Positions 14,195 through 21,181 of a stretch of 21,181 nt of DNA are shown here, piece by piece. The notes beneath the pieces are model-generated. The model did not search any database. It was not told where the DNA came from and saw only the letters and a program-made list of their open reading frames with translations. The stretch is from positions 1 to 21,181 of the forward strand of contig JAZTVX010000051.1 in the NCBI GenBank assembly GCA_045635565.1, written 5' to 3'. The position numbers and the translations under genes were made by a program. Numbering within the stretch: position 1 is the stretch's first letter; the number at the start of each line of letters is the position of its first letter. Source of the DNA: RGIG4140 sp045635565 (GTDB lineage Bacteria > Pseudomonadota > Alphaproteobacteria > CAAHEQ01 > UBA3637).

Positions 14195-14977
14195 ATGAAC
14201 AGTTATCACAATGCGTATTTAAGCAATGATTTTTTTGACGTTGTTGTTTTCAGTCGTAAGAAAAAAGACGGCATTTACAACAAAGAAGGCACACGAATTA
14301 TCGATATGACTGATATCCACGGTTGGGAAATCTTTGATGATTTACCATGTGTTCAAGTTGAAAAAAACGGTCGCTTATATTTATACGACACAAACGGTCA
14401 AGCATTACCCGGAACGGAAAAAGGATGTAAAGAACTTGATATTTTAGATGCTGTTTACTCGGCCGACGGGATTGATTATGCTCACCCATACCGTTGTACA
14501 CAATATTTTACCGTTCAATTAGAAGAAATTAGCGGTCGAACACAATATGTTTTTCAATCAAACAATACCGGAAAAATATTTGCTGTCGGTCATAATTACG
14601 AAGATTACAATGATTATGTCAGTGTTTGTCACTATGATGAAAAAACAGGTCAATCTCTTTGGACATTGTATAATAAAAACGGTCATGCCGAAAAAAGTGC
14701 CCGAAATGTACACGCTCTTCGCTTGCTTGATGATGGTATTACCGTACAGGTACAGAAAGATCCCACTTCAAAAAAGGAAACTAAACTGACTCGTCACGGA
14801 AAAACAAGACAAGCCATTTTATTTACCCTATCATTTGCCGCTGTTGCACTTGCGTCCGTTGGTGGGGCTTATATTTATAACGATTACAAACAACAAACAT
14901 CCCATAGCAAACCGGTTAAAATTGATAACACGAATCAAAAAGTATCCCGTTCGATTGATTATCAAAACACAAAATAG
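14195..14977 (+). CDS. unknown single-pass membrane protein with large N-terminal domain
   Basis: Not recognised. The 260-residue product has no signal peptide. A soluble, probably cytoplasmic domain covers 1-200, one membrane segment covers about 207-228 (AILFTLSFAAVALASVGGAY), and a polar 30-residue tail follows. A basic stretch (TSKKETKLTRHGKTR, 191-205) before the membrane segment favours N-inside topology. The soluble part has beta-turn units such as KKDGIYNKEGTRIID (23-37), EKNGRLYLYDTNGQALPG (56-73) and TLYNKNGHAEKS (157-168), loosely like WG-type or beta-propeller repeats, too divergent to assign. It has its own consensus promoter, a GGAG ribosome site and a strong terminator, so it is expressed as a single gene, probably at fair level. 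Confidence 0.75.
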   Translation: MNSYHNAYLSNDFFDVVVFSRKKKDGIYNKEGTRIIDMTDIHGWEIFDDLPCVQVEKNGRLYLYDTNGQALPGTEKGCKELDILDAVYSADGIDYAHPYRCTQYFTVQLEEISGRTQYVFQSNNTGKIFAVGHNYEDYNDYVSVCHYDEKTGQSLWTLYNKNGHAEKSARNVHALRLLDDGITVQVQKDPTSKKETKLTRHGKTRQAILFTLSFAAVALASVGGAYIYNDYKQQTSHSKPVKIDNTNQKVSRSIDYQNTK

Positions 14978-15000
14978 TACTGATAGTATTGATAATACGA

Positions 15001-15055
15001 ACCCCCTGTTTTTTACATCACACACATGTTGATGATACATACAGGGGGTATTTTT
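15001..15055 (+). terminator. rho-independent terminator with branched stem
   Basis: ACCCCCTGT (15001-15009) pairs perfectly with ACAGGGGGT (15041-15049), and a second 5-bp stem CATCA/TGATG (15016-15020, 15030-15034) closes inside the loop. TTTTT follows at 15051-15055. It ends the 14195-14977 transcript. Confidence 0.85.
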
Positions 15056-15113
15056 CTTTGTCAAACCAACAAACATTCTCCTGTTCCACAGGTCGTGCTA
15101 TATCTGACACCCA

Positions 15114-15139
15114 AAAATAAAAAATAGTTTTTTTATTTT
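15114..15139. terminator. possible bidirectional A/T-only hairpin terminator
   Basis: AAAATAAAAAA (15114-15124) and TTTTTTATTTT (15129-15139) form an 11-bp stem with a 4-nt loop. It has no GC pairs, so stability is low, but it lies 21 bases downstream of the minus-strand DUF378 stop, where a terminator is expected. Confidence 0.35.
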
Positions 15140-15160
15140 CAACTGTTTTGAACCAAGCAA

Positions 15161-15358
15161 TTATCGATTCACGTTACGGAAAGACAAAACGATTAACCCA
15201 ATGGCACTTAATCCGACCAATGCATAAACCAATCGTGTCAAAAATGTCATCGGTCCGAACAAAAGAGCAACCAAATCCAATCCGAAAAAACCAATTAAAC
15301 CCCAGTTTAATGCACCGATTAAACATAGCGCTGATAAAACCTTTACCAAAATATCCAT
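15161..15358 (-). CDS. DUF378 small membrane protein (YuzA-like)
   Basis: Start chosen at the ATG at 15358, with AGGAG 8 nt upstream; the longer frame from 15409 has no ribosome site. The 65-residue protein is nearly all hydrophobic with two or three membrane segments (about 3-24, 27-36 and 39-60). It carries the DUF378 pattern LCLIGALNWGLIGFFGLDLVA (11-31, GALNWGL being diagnostic) followed by LVYALVGLSAIGL (43-55). The function of DUF378 is unknown; members are common single-copy envelope proteins. It may be read through from mutS or from a promoter in the 109-bp gap, where an extended hairpin (15377-15411) lies in its leader. Confidence 0.85.
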   Translation of the reverse strand: MDILVKVLSALCLIGALNWGLIGFFGLDLVALLFGPMTFLTRLVYALVGLSAIGLIVLSFRNVNR

Positions 15359-15376
15359 TATTTTCTCCTTTTCATT

Positions 15377-15411
15377 GATTAAACACCTTATACAAATAAG
15401 TCTGTTCAATC
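15377..15411 (-). promoter_or_regulatory. stacked hairpin in the DUF378 leader
   Basis: Read on the minus strand, GATTGAAC pairs with GTTTAATC (8 bp, one wobble), enclosing CTTAT/ATAAG (5 bp, TTGT loop). It ends a few bases before the AGGAG site and lacks a T-run, so it could influence translation or RNA stability rather than stop transcription. Confidence 0.35.
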
Positions 15412-15467
15412 AAAACTCAACCATTTTGGTAAAATTACATCACAAAGTATTTATCGAAACACCAACA

Positions 15468-15728
15468 TTATGGTACTTCAGTATATTCAACATCAATGAT
15501 TTTTTCATTTTTCTTTTGTCGAGGCGTTTTTTGTTGATTAGGATAAGAAAATGTCCGAACATACTGCGGCACACTCCCCCAAACGGGTTTTCCTCTAAAA
15601 AAGTTAAATAATCCGAAAATTAAAAAGAGTAAAATAATCGGCAAAGCAACATACCACGCAAACAAAAGAAGCAAGATTAAAAAACCTGCCGAAAAAATCA
15701 CACTAATAATACTTGGAAATAACCCCAT
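15468..15728 (-). CDS. small membrane protein of unknown function downstream of mutS
   Basis: An 86-residue protein with a hydrophobic N-terminal half (about 5-45, probably two membrane segments: IISVIFSAGFLILLLLFAWY and LPIILLFLIFGLFNFF) and a polar cytoplasmic tail. The tail has a basic KTPRQKKNEK stretch and ends in IIDVEYTEVP; a closing IDxEYxE(V) motif is common in small proteobacterial membrane proteins of unknown role. Its ATG overlaps the mutS stop by one base (TAATG), so its translation is coupled to mutS. No function is proposed. Confidence 0.7.
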   Translation of the reverse strand: MGLFPSIISVIFSAGFLILLLLFAWYVALPIILLFLIFGLFNFFRGKPVWGSVPQYVRTFSYPNQQKTPRQKKNEKIIDVEYTEVP

Positions 15729-18388
15729 TACTGTACCTCCGTCATTCCTTTTAAGCGATAAACCAAATCCAAAGCCTCCCGTGGGGACAACAAATCAATA
15801 TCTATCGATTTGAGTTGTTTTTCTACCTCACTTTCTTTACGTATAGATGTAGTTTGACTTATCTGCGAAAACAAGGGTAAATCATCAAATAACGGTTTTT
15901 GTTCCTGACGTTTTTCTTCCAGTTGTTCCAAAATCTGTTCGGCCCGATGAACAACGCTCGTCGGAAGCCCTGCCAATTTGCCAACATGTATCCCATAAGA
16001 ACGGTCAACAGCCCCTTGTGCTATTTCATGCATGAAAACAATTTCACCTTTCCATTCTTTCACTCGCATTGTATGCAATGAAATATGGTCTAACCGATTA
16101 ACCAAAGCCGTCAACTCATGATAATGCGTTGCAAACAATCCCCGACATCGACATGTATCATGCAAATACTCCACAACAGCCCACGCAATCGACAAACCAT
16201 CATACGTTGCCGTTCCCCGACCGACTTCATCCAAAATGACCAGTGATTTTTCCGTTGCCCCTTTCAAAATAGAAGCAACTTCAACCATTTCGACCATAAA
16301 TGTTGATCGTCCCCGAGCCAAATCATCACTTGCCCCGACCCGTGAAAACAATTTATCGACCACACCGATTTTGGCATATTCTGCCGGAACAAAACAACCC
16401 ATTTGAGCCAAAATCGCCATTAAAGCATTTTGCCGTAAAAATGTACTTTTACCCGCCATATTCGGGCCTGTTAAAATCCACAACCGATTTTTATCACCTT
16501 CCATTTGACAATCATTCGGTACAAATGAAACTCGTTCTTTGGATAAAGCCCGTTCAACAACGATATGACGCCCTCCCCGAATATCAAACGATGTATCATT
16601 TGTCATAATCGGACGAACCCAATGATGCCGTTCTGCTCCCACGGCAATTGATGTTGCAATATCAATACGGGCAATTGCATGACAAGCCGTAACAATTTCA
16701 TTACTGCGAGCCAACACCATTTGTTTTAACTGCTCAAACAATTCCAATTCCATGGCTTTCACCGATTCGTTAGCATGTAAAATTTTTTCTTCCAACTCGG
16801 TTAATTCGACTGTCGTAAAACGAACGTTGTTTACCATGGTTTGACGATGAATAAAGCCTAGTTCCTTATTCAATAATAAAGGATCCGCCTGTTTTGCCGT
16901 TACCTCAATATAGTGACCGATGATGTTATTATATTGTATCTTTAAATTACTGATACCAGTTTCAGTTGCATATTTATATTGTAAATCAGCTAAAATTCGA
17001 CTGGAATTTTTTTTAATATCCAACAAATCATCCAATCCGGCATGATAACCATATCGAATAAAACCTCCGTCTCGTGCCAACAATGGTAAATCGGTCGGAT
17101 CATTCGGTATGGCATTTAAAATTTCTTCAACTAATTCGGAATGTTCCCCTAATTGTTTTAAATCAAATAAAAGTGCTTCAGGAATAAATGCCCCTTTAAC
17201 TTCATATCTTAAATCAGGAATTTTTGACAATCCCACACCGATAGACAACATATCACGAGGTCCACCCCGACCAACGGATAATCTTGAAACAGCCCGTTCC
17301 ACATCACCAATTTCCTTTAAAATATCACGAACATTTTCCCGAACAGAGGTGTTTTGCAAAAAGTAATCAACCTTATCAAATCGTTGATTCATAGCATCGA
17401 TATCAAGCAACGGGGCAGACATTTGAACAGATAACATGCGAGCCCCAAGCCCCGTCACCGTATAATCAATGTTTTTCAACAATGATGTTGCATTTTTATC
17501 ACCGGTTAACGATGCTGTTAATTCTAAACTGCGTCGGGTTGCAACATCAATTTCCATAAATGAATGATTACTTACTTTTATTGGCAAATTAAAATTCGGA
17601 CATTCGCCCTTTTGCGTTTGCAAAACGTATCCGACAATTACACCAGCGGCAATTTGTTCGGCTTTTGTTAACTCCGATAGAACACCAATATCGGCCAAAC
17701 TGAAAAATTGACACAATTCTTCCTTATTATTCATGTAATCAAATCGTTCAATCGATAATTTTGTCACATGGTCCACATGTTGCAAAACATTGGGATGTAA
17801 TGTGAACCAATCTTCCGAAACAAGCACTTCGGATGCTTCTAACCGAGCCAAAACCGAATAAATCGTTTCATCCGTTGCCGTTTGCGTATAAAAATCACCG
17901 GTTGACATATCCGTCCATGCAACACCATATTCACTAGCACCGACAACAATCGACATTAAAAAATTATGGCGACGACTGTTCAACAAGGCATCTTCCGTTA
18001 ATGTTCCGGCCGTTACAATACGAATGACTTCCCGTTTCACAACAGCAGAACTGCCTCGTTTTTTTGCTTCTGCCGGATCTTCCATTTGTTCACAAATAGC
18101 CACTTTATGACCGGCTTTGACAAGGCGTGTCAAATAATTTTCATATGCATGAAATGGCACGCCACACATTTTCACTTTATCATTTCCCAATTTTCCACGG
18201 TACGTCAAAACAATATCCAAAACGGATGAGGCGGTTTCTGCATCATCAAAAAAAAGTTCGTAAAAATCACCCATACGGTAAAACAACAGGCAATCCATAT
18301 AGTCCTGTTTCGTTCGCAAATATTGTTTCATCATAGGTGGAATTTTAATTCCGGCGGCTTCTAATTCTTCAACGGTAGGTATTGTCAT
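15728..18388 (-). CDS. mutS: DNA mismatch repair protein MutS
   Basis: MutS dimers scan DNA, bind mismatches and, with ATP, recruit MutL. At 886 residues it has normal MutS1 length. Domain I at the N-terminus has MMKQYLRTKQDY (19-30) and the mismatch-probing motif MGDFYELFFDDAE (39-51) with the Phe-x-Glu pair F42/E44. Connector, core lever and clamp follow. The ATPase has Walker A LTGPNMAGKST near residue 640, DDLARGRSTFMVEM, Walker B LVILDEVGRGT near 715 and FATHYHEL. The C-terminal part includes YGIHVGKLAGLP and the Lys/Glu-rich tail. AAGGA lies about 10 nt before ATG. All catalytic motifs are intact. It is divergent from phoR and leads a short operon. Confidence 0.97.
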   Translation of the reverse strand: MTIPTVEELEAAGIKIPPMMKQYLRTKQDYMDCLLFYRMGDFYELFFDDAETASSVLDIVLTYRGKLGNDKVKMCGVPFHAYENYLTRLVKAGHKVAICEQMEDPAEAKKRGSSAVVKREVIRIVTAGTLTEDALLNSRRHNFLMSIVVGASEYGVAWTDMSTGDFYTQTATDETIYSVLARLEASEVLVSEDWFTLHPNVLQHVDHVTKLSIERFDYMNNKEELCQFFSLADIGVLSELTKAEQIAAGVIVGYVLQTQKGECPNFNLPIKVSNHSFMEIDVATRRSLELTASLTGDKNATSLLKNIDYTVTGLGARMLSVQMSAPLLDIDAMNQRFDKVDYFLQNTSVRENVRDILKEIGDVERAVSRLSVGRGGPRDMLSIGVGLSKIPDLRYEVKGAFIPEALLFDLKQLGEHSELVEEILNAIPNDPTDLPLLARDGGFIRYGYHAGLDDLLDIKKNSSRILADLQYKYATETGISNLKIQYNNIIGHYIEVTAKQADPLLLNKELGFIHRQTMVNNVRFTTVELTELEEKILHANESVKAMELELFEQLKQMVLARSNEIVTACHAIARIDIATSIAVGAERHHWVRPIMTNDTSFDIRGGRHIVVERALSKERVSFVPNDCQMEGDKNRLWILTGPNMAGKSTFLRQNALMAILAQMGCFVPAEYAKIGVVDKLFSRVGASDDLARGRSTFMVEMVEVASILKGATEKSLVILDEVGRGTATYDGLSIAWAVVEYLHDTCRCRGLFATHYHELTALVNRLDHISLHTMRVKEWKGEIVFMHEIAQGAVDRSYGIHVGKLAGLPTSVVHRAEQILEQLEEKRQEQKPLFDDLPLFSQISQTTSIRKESEVEKQLKSIDIDLLSPREALDLVYRLKGMTEVQ

Positions 18389-18416
18389 TTTTTTCTGTCC
18401 TTTTTATTTTTTTCGT

Positions 18417-18424
18417 ATTATAAT
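18417..18424. promoter_or_regulatory. shared palindromic -10 region between mutS and phoR
   Basis: ATTATAAT (18417-18424) is its own reverse complement and offers TATAAT on both strands (plus 18419-18424, minus 18417-18422). On the plus strand transcription would begin at about 18431, the phoR ATG itself; on the minus strand at about 18410, some 22 nt before the mutS ATG. No good -35 is visible for either direction. Confidence 0.5.
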
Positions 18425-18430
18425 CGTATT

Positions 18431-19828
18431 ATGTCAAAAAAGAAAGCACAAAAAATATTTTTAGCCGTTTTTCGCATTTTTGCGAGGGCTTTTGTTTTGG
18501 ATTTACCGATTTTGGTGGTTTTACTTTTGTTAGCTGTTTTTCACCGTATCAGTTATTCCGGGGCATGGGGTATCTTTATCAGCGTTTTTGCCGTTACACT
18601 GGTCATTACAGCACTGGCTTTTCATGAAACGGAAAAATTCATTGTCTATTTGCGTTCGCTGGCACAAGATGATAACACGGAAACACCTCGTTTCCACAAA
18701 GGTATTTTCGGTTCTTTTCGCCTGATTGATGCTTTCTTGTCCGTCAAGAATTTATGGTCACAACAAACGCTATCTGATGCTCGTATTTTAGACAATCTAC
18801 CTGACCCGTTACTGATGACAAACAATCAAAATCAAATTGTTTTAGCCAATCAATCGGCTTGTCGCTTTTTCGGGGATGTTTTACATCAATCCGTTACCCA
18901 CATTTTTGAAGACGAAGTTTTTGTTCGTTCGTTTGACAAAATCATTCAAAAGCAATCCACTCGGGAATGGTTTGAATTCCAATATGAAGATTCACAAATG
19001 TATGCTTTTCAGGTTCGCATTGAACGCTTACCTGCTCCGGCCAAAAATGGGGCAACCATTGTTATTGTATTACATGATATTACACAATTGAAGCTATTTA
19101 AACAACAGCAAGCCGATTTTTTTGCCAATGCCAGCCATGAATTAAAAACACCATTAACAATTATTTCCGGATTTATTGAAACATTACAAGGTCCGGCCAA
19201 AGATGATACTGTCGCTCAAGAAAAATTTTTAGGCTTAATGGCAGAACAAACAAAACGTATGACTCAATTGGTTCAGGATTTATTGGCTTTATCCAAACTG
19301 CAAATGGAACATAAAAATCAACAAACGGATGTGATTTTACTCAATGAAATGCTAAAAGGCGTTATTGAAGACTTAAGTTTAAAAGCCAAACAATATCAAA
19401 AAGAAATTAAACTCAAACTCATACACGATATTCCCCGTATCAAGGGCAATCAATCACAATTGGTTCAGGTTTTTCAAAATTTAATTGATAATGCTATTAA
19501 ATACGGGGCGTCACAAAGCACAATTACCGTTTCGGCAAAATTATGCAACGGATTTCCCCAAAAATCGGATAAATATCTAACCGATATGCGTCAAGTCGTT
19601 GTTGTTGGCGTACATAATACAGGTAATCCGATTGCTCCGCATAATATCAATCGCTTGTTTGAACGTTTCTATCGGGTTGACAGTTTTCGAACAAAATCCG
19701 TTGAAGGAACGGGTTTAGGATTAGGTATTGCACAGCAAATCGTCATGGAACACGATGGTTTAATTGATATTTACAGTTCTCCGTCACGGGGAACAACATT
19801 CAGTGTTTATCTGCCAATCGATTTATAA
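18431..19828 (+). CDS. phoR: PhoR-type sensor histidine kinase
   Basis: A 465-residue inner-membrane sensor kinase. Two membrane segments (about 20-38 and 44-64) are separated by a very short periplasmic loop, as in PhoR, which senses through the phosphate transporter rather than directly. A PAS domain (about 112-220: ILDNLPDPLLMTNNQNQIVLAN) precedes the dimerisation domain with H-box NASHELKTPLT (phospho-acceptor H236). The ATPase has the N-box NLIDNAIKYG (350-359), VVGVHNTGNPI (391-401, Asn for the usual Asp of the G1 box), FERFYRVD (410-417) and GTGLGLGIAQQIV (426-438). No phoB-like regulator is present in the window, so the partner is unproven. There is no ribosome site upstream of ATG; see the shared -10. 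Confidence 0.85.
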   Translation: MSKKKAQKIFLAVFRIFARAFVLDLPILVVLLLLAVFHRISYSGAWGIFISVFAVTLVITALAFHETEKFIVYLRSLAQDDNTETPRFHKGIFGSFRLIDAFLSVKNLWSQQTLSDARILDNLPDPLLMTNNQNQIVLANQSACRFFGDVLHQSVTHIFEDEVFVRSFDKIIQKQSTREWFEFQYEDSQMYAFQVRIERLPAPAKNGATIVIVLHDITQLKLFKQQQADFFANASHELKTPLTIISGFIETLQGPAKDDTVAQEKFLGLMAEQTKRMTQLVQDLLALSKLQMEHKNQQTDVILLNEMLKGVIEDLSLKAKQYQKEIKLKLIHDIPRIKGNQSQLVQVFQNLIDNAIKYGASQSTITVSAKLCNGFPQKSDKYLTDMRQVVVVGVHNTGNPIAPHNINRLFERFYRVDSFRTKSVEGTGLGLGIAQQIVMEHDGLIDIYSSPSRGTTFSVYLPIDL

Positions 19829-19928
19829 ATTTTGAACAAACCTCTCTATAAAAATACATCTATTGTTCATAATATGGCATCGTTTGTTTTTTTGTTTAAC
19901 TTTCGCAATATTTTTTTATTGAAAAATC

Positions 19929-19957
19929 TTTACAAAACCATTTTTTTATGGTAAATT
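19929..19957 (+). promoter_or_regulatory. sigma-70-type promoter of the coiled-coil protein gene
   Basis: A -35 TTTACA (19929-19934) and -10 TAAATT (19952-19957) are separated by 17 bp. A start near 19964 rules out the upstream in-frame ATG at 19948 and leaves the AGGAGG site at 19969-19974 in a short leader. Confidence 0.6.
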
Positions 19958-19980
19958 GTTCCTCATACAGGAGGTTTATG

Positions 19981-20988
19981 ATGTCAAATAACAACGAAAC
20001 AATTGAATTATGGCGTTTTTGTCAAGAAAGCATTAAATTAACAGGTATTTTTTGTCATGGTTATCTGGATGGAAAATATTTTTTAGTTCAATTAGAAACG
20101 CCGAATGAAATTGCAACAAACATTAAATGGCATAAACGTTCTCAACTGGAAGCGACCCCTCTTGTGACCGGCATTCGAGCCGAAAAGTTAATCAATTTGA
20201 TTTTAAGTCATTTAGAAGAAAATGAAATGACACGGTCTATTATTCCACAATTAGAAGTCATGCGTGAAAAAAATCAAAATTTTTCTGTTTTTTCAAAAGT
20301 CGGGTACACGAAGCCACAAGAAGCCGAAGTTGTTCGTCAACGCTTGGCAGAAGAACGTCAACGCAAATCTCAAAAAGAAGTCGAACGCATTCAACAGGAA
20401 GCCTTATTAAGACAAGAGCAATCCCAAGTGACCAAACAGGCCAAAGAGGAACGCCGTCAAGCCCGACTTGCACAACGGCAGGCAGAAAAAGAAGCCAAAC
20501 GCAAGGCACATGAAGAACGCATGCAACAAGAACAGGCACAAGCACAAAAACGCATCAGACAACAACGAGCATTAAAACTGCTTCAATCAGAAGAAAATTT
20601 ATATACAAAAATGGTTTTGAATGATGATACATGTTCCAACCCTGTTATTATGAATGTTGAACAGTCAACTATTATTTTGGGGCATCTTGACAATCATTTT
20701 TACCGTATAAAAATTGATGAAGAAAAACCATCTTTTTTCATTATTCATGATAATACCGTTCAACCGATAAACGTTGAGGAATTGCAACTTGTTTTACAAC
20801 AGATTGACGAACAAAACACACAAGATCAATATGATGAATTATTGAATACCTTTGTTTCAAGTTACGCACAATTTATCAATAGCCATCAAGAAACTGTTCA
20901 TAATCCGTTACGTGAAAAAGTGGCTATTACCAAAAACATATTGATTCAACAAAACATTTTAACAACTCAAAATGTTTTAACCGGATAA
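19981..20988 (+). CDS. unknown protein with central charged coiled coil
   Basis: Not recognised. Start chosen at the second of two adjacent ATG codons (19978, 19981), 6 nt after AGGAGG. The 335-residue product is soluble with no signal peptide. An N-terminal globular part (1-95: IELWRFCQES, FCHGYLDGKYFLVQLE, MTRSIIPQLEVM) is followed by a highly charged Arg/Glu/Gln/Lys coiled coil (about 97-195; RQAEKEAKRKAHEERMQQEQ is typical) and a C-terminal globular part (VIMNVEQSTIILGHLDNHFY, PSFFIIHDN). The last 20 residues hold near-repeats, NILIQQNILTTQNVLTG. Short beta segments in both ends look alike (GYLDGKYFLVQLE and GHLDNHFYRIKID), suggesting two related domains joined by the coil. Confidence 0.75.
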   Translation: MSNNNETIELWRFCQESIKLTGIFCHGYLDGKYFLVQLETPNEIATNIKWHKRSQLEATPLVTGIRAEKLINLILSHLEENEMTRSIIPQLEVMREKNQNFSVFSKVGYTKPQEAEVVRQRLAEERQRKSQKEVERIQQEALLRQEQSQVTKQAKEERRQARLAQRQAEKEAKRKAHEERMQQEQAQAQKRIRQQRALKLLQSEENLYTKMVLNDDTCSNPVIMNVEQSTIILGHLDNHFYRIKIDEEKPSFFIIHDNTVQPINVEELQLVLQQIDEQNTQDQYDELLNTFVSSYAQFINSHQETVHNPLREKVAITKNILIQQNILTTQNVLTG

Positions 20989-21152
20989 TTATTTCCAGTA
21001 ATAAATATTCAACGACAAATAACACGCCATTATTTCTGCAAAACACATAACAATTATTGTCAGAAAATTGTTTCATTGTTGTCGTTTTCCATCATAACGG
21101 GTGCAATCAGACAAACATCTTATCTGCAAAATAAGAGGAATGTTCTTATACA

Positions 21153-21177
21153 AATCACAAAAACGATTCGTTTTTTT
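21153..21177 (+). terminator. possible terminator near the window end
   Basis: AAAAACG (21159-21165) pairs with CGTTTTT (21169-21175) around ATT, followed by more T. It lies about 170 nt after the coiled-coil gene. The 193 bases 20989-21181 hold no coding frame that I can support. Confidence 0.35.
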
Positions 21178-21181
21178 GATG

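Noticed and set aside
14831..15076. 81-residue minus-strand frame across the 15001-15055 terminator
   Set aside because: It is antisense to the end of the unknown membrane protein and crosses a strong hairpin; no ribosome site was seen.
15113..15140. CRISPR or phage attachment site near the A/T palindrome
   Set aside because: There is no repeat-spacer pattern and no integrase or tRNA nearby; the palindrome is explained as a weak terminator.
18432..18437. TTGACA on the minus strand as the mutS -35 box
   Set aside because: It is only 9 bp from the minus-strand TATAAT, too close for sigma-70 spacing.
20258..20545. 95-residue hydrophobic frame antisense to the coiled coil
   Set aside because: The reverse complement of Arg/Glu/Gln-rich coiled-coil codons yields Leu/Val-rich translation; this is a known artefact.

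Overview
The window reads as chromosomal DNA of a low-GC alphaproteobacterium using the standard code (TGA works as stop in several ATGA gene junctions). The best lineage marker is a Mic60/mitofilin-like gene immediately followed by hemY with a C-terminal zinc ribbon, a pairing typical of Alphaproteobacteria. A PhoR-type kinase and FlhF/FlhG also fit. The AT-richness, Cys-rich secreted repeats and many unrecognised short genes suggest an uncultured, host-associated lineage; that is inference.

Layout. 1-318: 3' end of a Cys-rich, probably extracellular protein. 477-965: a small conserved protein of unknown function. 969-4599 (minus strand): three translationally coupled genes encoding a natural FliF-FliG fusion, FlhF and FlhG. 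4759-7705 (minus): four phage tail-fibre genes (collar-domain fibre, BppU-like Ig protein, coiled-coil fibre, fibre-assembly chaperone) with no other phage genes beside them. 7981-8436 (minus): a bacterial PH-domain membrane protein with its own promoter and terminator. 8665-9255 (plus): an outer-membrane beta-barrel with terminator. 9355-13463 (minus): a four-gene operon, mic60-like, hemY, GT2 glycosyltransferase, rluD. 13610-14977 (plus): a GNAT acetyltransferase and an unknown single-pass membrane protein, each with a clear sigma-70 promoter. 15161-18388 (minus): mutS, a small membrane protein and a DUF378 protein. 18431-20988 (plus): phoR-like histidine kinase, possibly leaderless, and an unknown coiled-coil protein. 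No stretch over 300 bases lacks a gene; no tRNA, rRNA, CRISPR or insertion sequence was seen.

Most interesting is the fliFG-flhF-flhG operon. It holds just the proteins that place and build the first flagellar ring at the pole (FlhF and FlhG for position and number, FliF for the MS ring, FliG for the switch ring). FliF and FliG are one polypeptide. The FliF part lacks the inner ring-building modules (RBM1 and RBM2) that house the export gate and keeps only RBM3, the two membrane segments and the FliG-binding tail. Several charged residues of the FliG torque helix also appear replaced, and no rod, hook, export or stator gene is present in the window. A ring platform without a secretion gate, perhaps a polar organiser rather than a motor, is a testable hypothesis. 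The tail-fibre cassette just upstream on the same strand is a second unusual neighbour, but nothing in the sequence ties the two together functionally.
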